Shown: piece by piece, positions 1 to 11,628 of the stretch
How the letters are laid out: the number at the start of each line of letters is the position of its first letter
How positions within the stretch are numbered: the stretch's first letter is position 1
From: Auricularia sp. M13
Lineage: Eukaryota; Basidiomycota; Agaricomycetes; Auriculariales; Auriculariaceae
Length of the DNA: 64,000 nt
Direction of reading: 5' to 3'
Assembly (NCBI GenBank): GCA_037042915.1
Contig: CM073198.1
Location: 3,038,001-3,102,000 of the forward strand
Program-made: the position numbers and the translations under genes
The notes under the pieces: generated by a model
Database searches by the model: none
The model's input: only the letters and a program-made list of their open reading frames with translations
What the model was told of the DNA's origin: nothing

Positions 1-811
1 CCTTCCTTGGCTGGAGCGCAAGCACATTGTGGGCAAAGTCAGAGGGTGAGCATGCCGAATGCAGCGTTTTCCCAACAAGCTGAATCGTCGTGTCCAGATT
101 TTTGCCTTACGTTGGATATGCGACCATCGCCATGGTATGTGTTCTTGCGCTTGTAGTCGACGTGTACTCAACAAATTTCATAGAACGACTTCCCGCAGTT
201 GAAATACGCTTTGCTTGGTGGTTTGGCGTTACTCGCGCTTGTACAACGAGAATGAGCATGCTTTCAATATTAACATGCTCGCCGTTTTCTTTATATACTC
301 TATTTCTGGGTTGTCTGTTCAGCGTTAAATCTGGCGAAGCAAAGCGCCACATCAATGCAACACCCAACGAGCGTGCAAACATCTCATTCAAATAGTTATT
401 TCAACCCGAGCTTCTTTCCTCCTTAAATATAGGTGAACAGGGTGTCAGCTATGTATAACCTTCCTTTGACTATGAACAGGGGGCAATGGGGAGAGAGATC
501 GACCATAGCACGCGACAACAGAGCAGGGGTAAGAACGAATGGACGAGAGAAGACAGACAGAGACGGTGCAGAGGGAGGAGAGAGGGGGAGAGAAACGACA
601 GCGGCAAACGAACCAAACAGGTTTTTCGAAGCAAGAGCCAGGTACGGAATTCATATGATGACGATATAAGCCAAAGATGAGCTGAGGTGGGGCAGGCTGG
701 GAGCGGGGTGGGTGTGGAGGATATGCAAGGCGGGTGTGCGAGACGAGACGAGACGAGACGAGACGAGCGAGCGAGCGGACGAGCGATCTAAACCAATGAC
801 AAGGCGTCCAA
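1..811. other. Intergenic, no gene seen; pentamer microsatellite
   Basis: I find no convincing coding region here. It lies downstream of the 3' end of the Zn2Cys6 regulator that reads leftward from 3948, so part is probably its 3' UTR. A purine-rich tract runs from about 480 to 620, and an AGACG pentamer is repeated in tandem about five times at 741-765, followed by a short GCGA run. The short open frames on both strands look like chance frames in low-complexity sequence. Confidence 0.6.
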
Positions 812-3800
812 TCATGAATAAGTATCGTAATTCCATTGCTGGTAGCGTGAGCCGTCGTCCGCGGCGGGCGGCCATTGTTGCTGAACTTGGAATGCTCCTG
901 AGTCTGACGAGTCATGCCCCGAGCCCTCCGCTTCTTGCGGCGCCCCAGATGCGTAATGTCCTGCGCCAGGCGTCGCGGAACTGATGCGCGAAGGTGGCTG
1001 TGGATGTGTGGGAGAGGTCTCCATCTGGGGCCCAGTCATGGCAAAGTTCATTGCGGAAGGGTCGAACGTCGGAGGCTGCGGCTGCATGGGGGGTCCGCCG
1101 TATTGCATGTGCCCTGCAGGCGCCATGTAGTAACCGCTTGGAGGCGGCGCATACGCCGGGTTGGTAGCGTACGTGGGCGGCTGGGTTGTGGGAGGTGCAG
1201 GGTATGCGGAGGGGTATGGCCCAGGTATGTTCGTCATGGAGTGCGGCTCGTTATAAGACATTGCGAAATCACTCGACGTCTCCATCGGTTGCGGCCCCGA
1301 GGCCGACGCTGAAGGCGGCCCTGAAGATGGCGCGCCGCCACCATAAGGAGTTCCGACAACGGAGGCATCGGGAGGAGAGTGACTCTGCGGTGTCGCGGGA
1401 GGTGCCGACGTTACTGGTGGCACCGAACGACGCGCACTGCTGCCGACGGATTCACGTCCAGGTGCGCTGTTCGACTCGTATTTCGAACCACCTGCATGAC
1501 GATTGCGGATACCCACGGTGGGAACATGCGACTGAGTCTTCGCGCGTTCCCGTGTACTGGACGCGCGGAAACTCGACCCATCGCTGTTCGTCCAGCCGTT
1601 CGTGGCAGGCTGGATGGACCGTTCGGTATTTGTGTGCCGGGGGCGTGAAGCAGATGCTTGAGACGTCGAAGAACTTGCACCAGGGGGTGGGGGCGGCGAG
1701 AGGCTGTGCGCCGGCGACGTGACGATGGCAGGTCCAGCGTACGGTATGTGGAAGCCGGGTTGAAGGTGCTCGTCCACCTCTGAGTGTTTGCGCTTCGTGC
1801 CAGCCCCGAAAGTAGAGCCTCTGCAAGTGTCCTCTGCCTTCTTCTGCAACAGCTCGAGAATGCGCAAAGGCTCGCTCTTCGAACCTTCCACGCCGCCAAC
1901 CATAGGTCCACGGCTGGTCGGCACGACAGGCTCGCGCATGATGCGAATTGCGTCGCTGAGGTCCTTCATGCACGGCTTGACGTACACATTGGTCGGATCC
2001 TGTATGGCCGAGTTGGCGCAGACGACAGCTGCGTGGAATAGCTGCAGATTGAAGAAGTACGACATGAATGCCAGCGAGTGCTGCGGGCCCTTCATCCGTT
2101 GTTGCAACTGGTCTGCGGCGAGGACGATCTTGTGCGCGGCGTTGGTGCAGGAGGTCAGAGCACCTCCAGTCTTGCCGATAAAGGATTTCCTGCAGAAGGG
2201 CTGGAAAACCTTGAGTATCAGGGAATTGGCGATCATCGCGAGCTCGCAGCGTTGTGCTAGCAGATAGGCGGGAAGGGAGCTATCTGGCTCCGGTTCGAGC
2301 TTGTACACCGATGGAAGTTCTGTGAGCCACGTCATGACTTCTTGTTCGCAGGATTGAGCAAGCTCGAGGGATGGCTCTAGCGCTGGCTGCTTTGGATCAG
2401 CAAAGACCCGCTTTTTCGTGTTTTTAGCGAGTTGGGCGAGCCTGGAAGAGCTTGGTCATCAACCGCGAAGACAGTGACAGCGGGAGCACTTGCCGACACT
2501 TCTGTATGAAGTACGTGCTGCTATTGCGCATAGGATACTCCGAAGGCGACGGGACGGACGCGGATTGGGGAGTGAACTGGTCGTCGTCAGCGTCGGCGGG
2601 CAGGTTCGTGGTGAAGCTGTTGTCCGCGATGGTTGGGACGTGTCCCAAGAAGTCTGATATGAACCTGCGCCAGCGCGTTAGGAGGGAATCCAGAAGAGGT
2701 CTATGGGCCGTACAAGTCATAGTAATAGACGTCCCACCACGCACGGCGCCGCATCTCGCCTTCGAACGGCGAATATCTGCCCGGAGTGTCGTCCGGGTCC
2801 ATGCACAAACCCATCTCGCGCGCGGCAGAGACCATCTTGCTCACGACGGCGTACACATGGGGGCTGACGCGCGGCTTGCCGTCATGGATCAGGAATAGGA
2901 CCTTTAATATCAGGGCGGTGATGTAGTCGAGGTCGTGAACGGTGTCCAGTCTTTCGTACACCTGGATGGCATGGTCGGCCAAAGTGTGCAAGGCATCGGG
3001 ATCGTATGACCTCGGGGTCTTGACGGCACTGGACTTGTTAGATTCCAGCCAGGATTGAGCGCCTATCGCATAGCCCATTGCTACGCAGGCGAAAAAGCTG
3101 AGGGTGGGACGCTCCGACTTGTGATGGCGAGTGAATAACGAGTGGACGCGGATGCTAAAATGGGAGAAATTGAAGGAGGGGCGGAGGAGCATAACGCCCT
3201 CGAGTTCGGTCATGAGGACTTCGCGCATGTTTTCCGGGGGCAGCAGGTCGAGCAGCTGTTGTGACACGCCCGGTAAATCGCTGTCTGGCAGGCGAAACAT
3301 GTTGAGGTCGGGGAATGCATTAGCATCGAAGAAGCGCGTCGGGTCGCGTTCCTGGACGGCGCGAAAGTTGACGTCCTTGTGTAGGTCGAGCTGCTCGAGC
3401 CATATGGCGGCAATGTCCTCCAGGTTGACGAGGATGCTGCTGCCGCCCGTGATGGCCACGAGGGCGCGGTCGAGTCCCGGCTGCGTCGCGAGCCTGAGAC
3501 GGCCGCCGGAGAGTGTCTGTAACTGGGCCTCGAGCAGCAGTACGCGGTTGTGAAGCGACTGCACGTCGCTGAGCACGCGGGTGTCAGTGCTGGCGGGCGG
3601 AATGCGCTGAGGGGGCGGGATATGCGCACATTTTCTCTGCCGCAGCGGCCGAGTAGACGCATCGGGACACGGTTTCGCGCTTGACGCAGGAACCGCACGG
3701 CGCGCGTCTGTCACACTTGAGCTTGAGCCGCTTGCACTGTTGCGGCCGGGATCGTCAGCGCCCGGGCGTGGCTGGCGCGCGCGCCGTTGAGACTGACCTC

Positions 3801-3948
3801 TGCGCAGACGACGGTGATCCTGGACCGTATCTGGCTGTAACCACGCGAAAGCAGCCGTCAGCGTCGCCCGCGCGGGGAGCGGGCGGGAGGAGACGCACGA
3901 GCCGCTGGCCATCGCGGCCGAGTGCTGGGAGGACGGTGCGGCGTCCAT
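812..3948 (-). CDS. Zn2Cys6 fungal transcription factor with fungal_trans middle domain
   Basis: Binuclear zinc-cluster regulator, expected to bind DNA in the nucleus. Model: exons 3899-3948, 3798-3834, 3630-3736, 2714-3568, 2494-2664 and 812-2441, about 949 aa. The six-cysteine cluster is split over two exons: CAEC ends one and CKRLKLKCDRRAPCGSC follows, so the phase of the 61-nt intron at 3737-3797 restores the C-x2-C-x6-C spacing. A linker and short coiled coil (SLHNRVLLLEAQL) follow. The fungal_trans domain includes a RRRAWWDVYYYDL segment just before the intron at 2665-2713. The last 250 residues are rich in Pro, Ser, Gln and Tyr, like an activation region. The intron at 2442-2493 fits GC-AG borders (GCAAGT donor). 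An upstream in-frame Met near 4056 is possible, but the Met at 3948 opens a more protein-like sequence. The target pathway is unknown. Confidence 0.85.
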
Positions 3949-4752
3949 GGGCGGCGGCGGCGGCGGCGCGGGGACGCAGGACGCGTCGCGAGGATAAGGA
4001 TGCTCGAAAAGCCTCTCTGGGGTCCGACCAGGCACCTCGCACGGCATCAAAAACACCAGATTGACCCCGCGCGGCCCGCCCTAAACCGCTATCCCGCGAT
4101 GACGCCTCGAGTCAATGCACAAACGACCAATGTCCCCCGAAAGGCCGCGATTTCTGATCCACGCCTGCCTCAACCCCTCGAGCCTGCACACGGGGTCCTG
4201 CGCGTCCCCCGACGCCATTTTTTGCACCGGGCGGGCCTGCATCTGCATCCAATCCGTGCCGAGCTGCATGCGCACATGCCGGCGCCGTCGGCTAGGCGGC
4301 ACAAGCGAGGCACATCGCTGCGACCGTCGCTTGCGAATAGCCTCTTCCAGCGCTCACACGTCATCATAGCCACTGCAGGCGATGCCCCAGGAACTCCTCC
4401 CGATGAATGGCATCGACACACAACACCGTGTCTATCTCAAAACTACTCCCGCGAACGTTTGTGTCGACAGTGAAGACATACAAAAATTGTGACTCTATCT
4501 GCAAACCAGCGCCCATATAACTTTCATCCTCCCGCGTGCCCGAGCGGCCCCGTGCGCGCACACGAAGGCACAGCACTTCGGGCTCGCTTACCGAGCGTGG
4601 AAAGCGTCGCGAAATCGAGACTACTGCACCAAATATGAACGCATGCCGACCGGCGATGTGCGCCATCTTTCCTTTGTGGAAACGCCTGACATACGCGGGA
4701 TGAACGGCGCCCTGAGCGGGATGTGTTGAGTCGAGCTGAGTGTCCTGCGTCT
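3949..4752. other. Intergenic, promoter side of the Zn2Cys6 gene
   Basis: About 800 bp between the start of the Zn2Cys6 regulator and the stop of the Obg GTPase, both on the minus strand. It should hold the regulator's promoter and 5' UTR and the GTPase 3' UTR. A GGC-rich simple tract lies at about 3950-3970. I see no gene and no clear TATA element. Confidence 0.5.
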
Positions 4753-6456
4753 CTAGTCCCAGGGCGCAGCGGAACGACTGTCGTCCCCGTCGACAGGGAC
4801 TCCGTCGTATAGGTACCCCCGCAGTAGCTCGACAACCTTCCGCAGATTGAGACTGTGCTTCGCAGACGTGGGAATGACGTCCAGAGGCACGCCGCCCACA
4901 TTCATATACGTGCGCACGAACTCCTCGAGACGCGCAAGTTTTGCACGCGCAGCCGCAACCTGATCGTCGTCGTCCGCAGCAAGTAAATCGGCCTTGTTGG
5001 CAATGACCAGCCGAGCCATGCTACTGAGCCCCGGCTTGTACGCCTCGAGTTCATTCTGCAGGACATGAAGCTCGTCCCAAGGGGCCGGACCCGAGAGATC
5101 AACGACATAGACCAGGGCCTGTGAGCGTTCGATGCTTCTGAGGAACAGATGGCCCAGTCCTACGTTATCCGACGCGTGCTCAACTAGTCCAGGATTGTCG
5201 GCAATGGTGAAGCGGCAGACTTCCTCGAGATGGCGCTGTTTCGAAGGCTTGGGACCCGCCGCTTCGCCACTCACCATCGCAGCGGCTTCGCGTACGCGTT
5301 CTACGGCAGAGTCTTCAATCACTTCGCCTTCACCGCGCCCATCGAAGCTGCCGTCCTCCCAGACCTTAACGATGCCGATTTGCGGGTTCAGCGTAGTAAA
5401 GGCGTGCGACGCCACCTCTGCCTTGGAATTCGTCAGTGCACGAAGCAGGGTGCTCTTGCCTGCGTTGGGGAAGCCGACGAGTCCGATGTCGGCCACGAGT
5501 TTCAGCTCAAGCTCGAGCGTTAGTCGCTCGCCGTCGAAGCCCCGCGTCGCGAATTTCGGGGAGCGCATTTTGGTCTGCACGAAGAAGGGGTTGCCGTAGC
5601 CGCCCGCGCCGCCTTCGGCGACCAGAACGCCGTTTTCGTCGGTGGGCCGGTCGAAGTCGAGCTCGATGGGATTTGCGCGGCGCTGTTTGTGCTCCCAGCG
5701 CATCTTGCGCTCGATGTCGTACAGCTCGCGCTCTGCGTCCTGGAACGCGGACCTGCCGAGGTTGCGGTCCTCGGACTGCGGATAGTGGACCCAGCGGCGG
5801 TCGCGCATGGCGCGCATGCCGTCCTCCTTGTCCATGGCGTTCACGCGCTCAAACTCCTCTTCCCACGCGTCCTTCATGCGCCGGGCATCTGTCACCTCGC
5901 GCACGACCGTGCCGACGGGCACATTGATGATGCTATCTTCCCCGCGCTTGCCGTGGGACCAGCTGCCCTTGCCGTGCTCGCCCGGTTGTGCGTACACGCG
6001 CGTCGAAATATTGGACAGAGTCGTGAGGCCTTCCACCGCGCGAATGTACACGTTGCCGCCTCTGCCGCCGTTGCCGCCAGAGGGCGGTCCCATTGCGATC
6101 ATAACGTCTCTATGAAACGCGACACAGCCGTCGCCGCCGCGGCCTGCGCGCTGGTCAGAGCTCTGCGGCGCCTAGACGCCAGAATTGGAACGCGCCTCCC
6201 CGGACGTGTATCAGCAGATGATCCTTGAACGTCTGCCCCTGTAGCAAGCTCAACACAGATTTGACACAGAGCAACGGGCACGCACGCCTTGTCTGCGCTT
6301 CCACTCCGTTTTGCGGCGCCGTTGCGTCTCGTAGTCTTCCTCGGGACGCGATGGCTCGTCTTCGCCAATGACAGTCACGCGCGCCGTCGTATATGGAGAG
6401 CATACAAAGCGCCAGAGCGACGCGTGCAGGTGCCGTTGACGCGCCAGCGCGAGCAT
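4753..6456 (-). CDS. MTG2: Obg-family GTPase, probably mitochondrial Mtg2
   Basis: Obg/CgtA GTPase, known in fungi as Mtg2, which acts in assembly of the mitochondrial large ribosomal subunit. Model: exons 6286-6456, 6196-6238 and 4753-6143, about 534 aa. The first 25 residues (MLALARQRHLHASLWRF) are basic and hydroxylated without acids, like a mitochondrial presequence. The Obg fold follows with glycine-rich GGDGCVAFHRD and GGNGGRGGNVYI. The G domain shows G1 GFPNAGKST, a TTLNPQIG switch, G3 DNPG, G4 NKAD and G5 SAK. The second intron (6144-6195) is best read as GC-AG, because only that border keeps the conserved VRGGRGGDGC phase. An acidic insert separates the two domains. The C terminus is short, with no TGS-like extension. 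Family is secure; mitochondrial location is inferred. Confidence 0.9.
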
Positions 6457-7101
6457 GGTTGCAAGATGCTTTCGCTGGACGCGCCGGCCCGGAAGTATAA
6501 AAAGTCGACCCTGCAAAAAAGCCTCCGCGAAACGCGGACTCCCGTCGCTGGGGCTGTTCCGGGGTCCTGGCAACGGAACGGGCTGTCGTTACGGCATCCG
6601 TTCCCGCCACCCCGAAGGCTTCGCGCGCATGGCTATTCTGGCAAACCTCTCCCAGCACGCCCTGGCTTCGAATCCCGTGTCAGTTGGCATGCTGTGCCGG
6701 AACTCTAATGCACGCATTAAACGTCAAGGGTGTATACACGATTAGGGGCTCAATGGCCTGAACTCTCCCGCTGCGCTGCATTGTTACATAGACAATGCGA
6801 ACATAATAACACTTCGGGCGCGGAAAATTGCTGCACATGATGTACCGCTCCCGCCCACTGCGCAGCAGCATCAGAGTGCGGGCTCCTTCGCCAGATATCT
6901 GGGGCGCGCGCGGGACACCGAAGGTCTGGAAGAAACGATCATTGCTCGAACAGGCCTTCCGAAATGCACGACAGCTGACTCACCCGCTGCTGTACACAAA
7001 ACGAGAATCTGGTGCGCTGTCGTCCACGCGCGTGTACGTAGGTACAGGGGTATGGTGTGGCCATGGATGTTCAGGGTAGAAAGGCTCCGGCCAGTGCACT
7101 G
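6457..7101. other. Intergenic region
   Basis: About 645 bp upstream of the Obg GTPase start and downstream of the small membrane protein stop. It should contain the GTPase promoter. No coding region or RNA gene is supported. Confidence 0.5.
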
Positions 7102-7407
7102 CTACCAGGCGGCTTCCGACGTGGTCAAGAACGCCGCGACGAGCGTGAGCGCGATAACTGCAGCTATGCTGCCAACAATCATGACCACTTCGCCGTTGCC
7201 GAACGTGAACGGTCGCTGTCGCTGTCGGCGTCCCGCGGGCAGTAGCGCTTCGAAGGCCTGGTCGTCTTTGCTCTGCACCGAGCGCAGAGCGGCGACAGCC
7301 CCAGACGGTGGGTACACGTGAGCGGGCGGAGACTGCTCTGGGTCCTTTGACAGATACGCCCCTCCGTCACCATTCGAGTGTCCGTTTTCTAGAAGGGGCG
7401 AAGACAT
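7102..7407 (-). CDS. Small tail-anchored membrane protein, unknown function
   Basis: Single-exon frame of 101 aa if it starts at the Met at 7407 (MSSPLLENGHSNG); an upstream in-frame Met at 7476 would add 23 residues. The N-terminal two thirds is polar and probably cytosolic, followed by a basic RRQRQR patch and one hydrophobic helix (VVMIVGSIAAVIALTLVAAF) only six residues before the stop. This is the layout of a C-tail-anchored protein. I do not recognise a family. It shares a strand with the Obg gene upstream but is 645 bp away, so it is probably a separate transcript. Confidence 0.5.
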   Translation of the reverse strand: MSSPLLENGHSNGDGGAYLSKDPEQSPPAHVYPPSGAVAALRSVQSKDDQAFEALLPAGRRQRQRPFTFGNGEVVMIVGSIAAVIALTLVAAFLTTSEAAW

Positions 7408-7574
7408 AGCAAGCGCGGACTGAGCTCGGGCGAATGACAAGCTTATGATTTGATTCGCCGCTTGCCGAAAGGACAACGCGACCTAAAACTCTCGTATAAA
7501 CTCCTCTCAAGCAGAAGCGACTGGAGCACTGGACCGACTAAAATACATGATTCAACACGCCGCCCTCGATCCCT

Positions 7575-9181
7575 TTAGTGGTTCAGTGCCTGGACCTTTT
7601 TGACGTGGTCGAAGATCAAAGGAGTGGCTTCGGTTTTGTTCTGCATGTAGATGGTGAAGCCGTCCTGCCAGCCACCATCAGCATCCTCGCTCGCAAACAC
7701 TGGAACTCGCTCTTACGTTCGGGCTCAGACCGACAGAAAGATCGTCCACGCCGAGCTGCCAGTACTGGTCTCCGGCCAGCCGCTGCGCAATGCTGGTTTC
7801 CTGCCACAGCCCAATCGCCTCCAGACGTGTAACATTGCTGACTTTTCCGAGGGCAGCCATACGCTCCTCGGGTGTCATCCAGCCGTACTTCGGTCGGAAC
7901 CGCCATGGTCAAACTTCGCGTGGGAGAGGACCAATAATAAGCTCGTACATACCTCCTCCATAACAAACGGCTTTCCAACCTTCCGAGCTGTCGCGGCATG
8001 GTCTTTAATAAACTGAGGCGCCCACGTCAAAGGCTCCTACGACGTCCCTGGGGTGTAAGTGCCGCGAAGTCAAGGCCTGCGAAACAGGACGTTTGAACGC
8101 ACCTTGCTCCACCAGTCGGGATACAGATGGAATGTTCCAAAATCGATGGTCCTGACGCGTGCGAACCCCTCGCTGTCCACGCCATCGGCGCCGGATTACG
8201 ACGAGTCACTGTTTCCGGGCTGGTTGAAGAACCCCTCGTCGCCAACGGTGACCAGGTGGAAGGGGTCGATGCTCTTGATGAACGCGCTCATTTCCGCCAC
8301 CCATGCCGTCAGCACCTTTGGGTCGCATCCAGCGGGCGAGCGAGGAAGGTTGCGCGTGCCGTCTGCACCGCAGCGACTTTGCCACAATCCTGTGAGCGCG
8401 TAGTACATCGGATAGATACACCAGATTTACTCACGGTTCGTTGCTCAACTCCCATGCGAATATGGCAGGCGATGGAATGTGCCGCGAGACGACAGCCCTC
8501 ACGTAGTTCTTAAACGCGACCTTGATCCTCTTGTTGGTGAAGAAGTCGTCGTGGAAGAGATCCGCCCATATTAGTGGTGTAGACGTCCATGCCACCGTAA
8601 TCCGCCCAGTTGTTGGTGAGCGCAACAGTGAGCTTCAGACCCTTCGTTTCCGCCATCTTGATGACTTTGTCCAGATGTTGCAAGCCATTCGCTCCATGAT
8701 CTGCCAATATTCAGTTCAGTATCTAGGGTTGACAAGTTCTCGCATACTGATGGTCGGCTTGCCATCGTTCCAGGACTGGAAGAAGATGCCGTTTGGGTCA
8801 TCTGCGTATTTAGGCAAACCATTCGGATCGAATGTCGCGTTCTTGTCACTGAAGCCCCAGATGCGAACGACGCTGTGCCCCGCGGCTTTGGCCTTGTCCG
8901 TGGCGAGGTTCGTGTCGCTCAAATTCTACTCCCTAGCTGAGCGAAGTTCCGCGCAGGAGGCTGCACGCACGGTGAGGAACGTCCACCAATACGCATTGGT
9001 GCCAGCAAAAAAGAATCTGGACGGGGATTTTACGCCTTGAAGACAGAAAAGGTATCAGGACGAACGGCTTGCCGTTAAGCGAGAACTCGGTGCCCCTAGT
9101 AGTGACAAAGCCAGGTAGCGCCAGTCCACGCGCGCATGAAAGGAGCACAGCGACCGATACAAGCCGTAGCGGAGAGAGCAT
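7575..9181 (-). pseudogene. GH5 (subfamily 7-like) endo-beta-1,4-mannanase, apparently decayed
   Basis: Secreted mannan endo-1,4-beta-mannosidase by family; it would cleave mannan and glucomannan in plant walls. Segments: 9062-9181 (signal peptide, then GFVTTRGTEFSLNGKPF), 8971-9016, 8748-8925, 8435-8700, 8103-8376, 7953-8036, 7717-7887 and 7575-7664. Family marks are [26 protein letters not shown], the acid/base Glu in WELSNEP, TIDFGTFHLYP and the nucleophile Glu in VMEEYGW. Three problems are visible. The first intron does not join in phase. The frame shifts by one base between [10 protein letters not shown] and HDDFFTN, near 8560-8600. An in-frame TAA lies near 8185, inside a conserved loop. 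A 48-nt GT-AG intron could hide that stop, but it would remove conserved sequence. I call a recent pseudogene; assembly error is the alternative. Both catalytic glutamates remain. Confidence 0.8.
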
Positions 9182-9825
9182 GGTTGATTACACGCGAGGG
9201 ATTGTGTCCTGGGAAGGCAGCATATATGTATACGAGGCCCTGCGTCGCTGTCAGGGCGCGGTCCGACATTTCGGCGATATTTCCACCACGAACGTCAGTG
9301 CGCTGGCTGGTACGTGCTCGTGACGCCAAGATTTGGATGGATGGGCGCTAAGTGAACAACTGCGAAGACGCGGTCTTCAAACGTTAGGTGTGGAATAGGT
9401 GCACATGCGTGAGCATCGAAGTCGACAATTTGAATGCGCCCGACGCCGGATATAGCAGCCCGTCATCGATGTGCAGCGAAGGGAGCCTTGGGTCTTGCTG
9501 ATGATATGGGATACGGACGAGCCATTGGCGGCGACCTGAACGCAAAGAGCACCCGGCGACGCGTGACAACGGTTCCAGCATCGGTCCTGCTCATATGATC
9601 CAGTCCGCTCTTAATAACCAGCACGACCAATACTGCGCGGACAACAGTGGTGAAAATGTGGGCGCAGCCTGAGACTCAGCGTAACCCTGAAGGAAACGAC
9701 GATCGCACACACGGCACCAATGATACCACAGCTATCGCGATTCGGTCCAGTGTCGCAGACCAATTCCACGCCAGTGGACGTACAACAAGGATATGAGCGG
9801 GACGAGACCAAAATGCGGAGCGGGA
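9182..9825. other. Divergent intergenic region
   Basis: About 640 bp between the mannanase start (minus) and the exopolyphosphatase start (plus), so it should hold both promoters. No coding sequence is supported. A TATATGTATA string lies near 9224, about 45 bp upstream of the mannanase ATG. Confidence 0.45.
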
Positions 9826-11321
9826 ATGCGCTTGTCCTCTCGGATCAGATTCACAGCGGGTTGCCTGGTCTTTGGCGTCGCCGTCGTCTTGCTCATGGTC
9901 AACTTTGGCTTCGTGCTCACCTACCGTTTCCCCTGGAATGTCTCGCTCAAAAGCTCTCCAGCCAAGCGGGCGCTGTCAAGTCTTCTGCCATTAAATCTGC
10001 TGCTCCAGTCCCAGCAAGTAGCGGCGCACTGCTGCAGTTCCTGCGCTCATCCAAGGAGCGTTATCTCCAGGCGCTGAACGAGGGCACGTCAACGCAGCTG
10101 GGATGGACGGTCGTCATGGGCAACGAGGCGGGAGACCTCGACACGCTCGCCTCGTCCATCGCGTACGCCTTCCTCGCGCACACCGACGACCGGCCGTTCG
10201 TCGCCCTGCAGCAGACGCCGCGCGCCGACCTGCGTCTGCGCCCGGAAAACGTTTACGCGCTGGAGCTCGCAGGGCTCGGCGAAGCAGAGCACGACGCGCT
10301 GCTGTGCATCGACGACCTGCCCAGCGACAAGCAGTTCCCGCCGCCCGGCACGCGCTTCGCGCTCGTCGACCACAACGCGCTGAACGCGCGCTTCCAGCTC
10401 GTCTCGACGCAGGAGGTGGGCGCGCCGCACGTCGAGCCCGTCAAGGTTGTCGGCATCATCGACCACCATGAGGACGAGCATGCGCATGTCGGCGACGAGG
10501 TGTCGCCACGCATCATCCAGGTCCCCACCGGCTCGTGCTCGTCACTCGTCGCGAACTACTTTCGTTCCATATCCGCGCCGACACCACCACCCGAGCTCGC
10601 AGCTCTCCTTCTAAGCGCAGCCCTCATCGACACCGACGGCCTGAAGGAGGGCGGCAAGGCCGAACCCGCTGACCACGAGGCCGCGCAGTATCTTCTGCCG
10701 CTCATCCAGAATCAGCAGCAACTCAAACCATCCGACTCCGAGGGCGTGAAGGACCTCACGCGCACGCTCAACGAGAAGAAGTTCGACGTCGAGCCGCTCG
10801 GCACGCGCGACCTCCTGCGGCGCGACTACAAAGAATACTCCATCGCGCGCGCCAACTCGTCCGACGCATCTGCGCACGTCAAGGTAGGCTTGGCCACCGT
10901 CCCGCTCGGCCTCGCGCGCGTCTTCGAACTGTCTTCCGCTCGCTCTGCTCCTGGCGACGAACCGGCCGCCGAATTCTGGTCGGCGCTTGACGCCTGGATG
11001 TCAGAGCGCCAGCTAGACGTGCTCGGCGTGTTATGCTCTTTCCGCTCGCCCAAGAAGGAGGGCAAGAAGAAGAAGACGAAGACGAAGACGGGCAAGCCCG
11101 CAGGCTCGCACCGCCGACAAATCCTCGCTGTCGTCCGGGACGGAGAAGGTGCTGGCGATCTCGCACAAACGCTGTTCGACGGGCTCGAGGGTGCAAAAAC
11201 GCTCAACCTGGAGCATCTGGCGCTCGCTGAGCTGTTGCCCTCCACCAAAGCCAAGAAAGCAGGGCGGCGACGCGCGGCCGAACGGGAGTCGTGTGCGGGC
11301 GTACGAGCAGCACAACACTGA
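9826..11321 (+). CDS. PPX1: DHH-family exopolyphosphatase (Ppx1-like)
   Basis: DHH/DHHA2 metal-dependent phosphoesterase. Yeast Ppx1 hydrolyses terminal phosphates of inorganic polyphosphate. Motifs in order: GNEAGDLDTLAS (metal-binding Asp), LCIDDLPSD, VGIIDHHEDE (the DHH signature), PTGSCSSLV and SAALIDTDGL. DHHA2 follows to the C terminus. A Lys-rich insert (KKEGKKKKTKTKTGK) near residue 420 is unusual. The catalytic frame is one long exon from about 9954. The start is uncertain. I prefer the ATG at 9826, whose short exon encodes a hydrophobic segment (LVFGVAVVLLMVNFGF), spliced over a 41-nt intron at 9913-9953, for about 484 aa with an N-terminal anchor. A start at 9720 in the catalytic frame is also open. 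Yeast Ppx1 is about 397 aa. Confidence 0.8.
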
Positions 11322-11628
11322 CGCCAGTCGCAAAGCGATTGCGCCGCTCTTCAAACCATCATCTCTGGTCAACAGAAACAGAATGAGCCGACAGAACAAT
11401 CCTAGTACTGTTACCTCTCATTTTCTAGGACTCGCACACGATATTCTGGTCACACTCTACCTCATCCATATCTCATTATCATCATCATCACCATCGCATT
11501 ATCATCTACACAGTCCGTGCTGTTTATACATATGCTCAAATTTTGGAAATCGCAGAATTGTGAGTTGGGTACATATGCAGCAAGCCAGGTGCCAGTCGTG
11601 AATTTCATGCCACACTCCAAGTCCACAC
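11322..11628. other. Convergent 3' intergenic region
   Basis: About 300 bp between the exopolyphosphatase stop and the stop of the multipass membrane gene on the other strand. It holds both 3' UTRs and a short TCA-rich microsatellite around 11470-11510. No gene seen. Confidence 0.5.

Noticed and set aside
735-785. Possible structured regulatory repeat (AGACG run)
   Set aside because: It is a simple pentamer microsatellite with no dyad symmetry and no gene nearby that it would clearly control.
5132-6228. Plus-strand frames over the Obg gene
   Set aside because: All are antisense to the well-supported GTPase exon.
8143-8192. 48-nt intron that would skip the in-frame stop in the mannanase gene
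   Set aside because: It has GT-AG ends and keeps phase, but it would remove a conserved loop (GADGVDSEGF), and the gene has other lesions. Kept only as an alternative.
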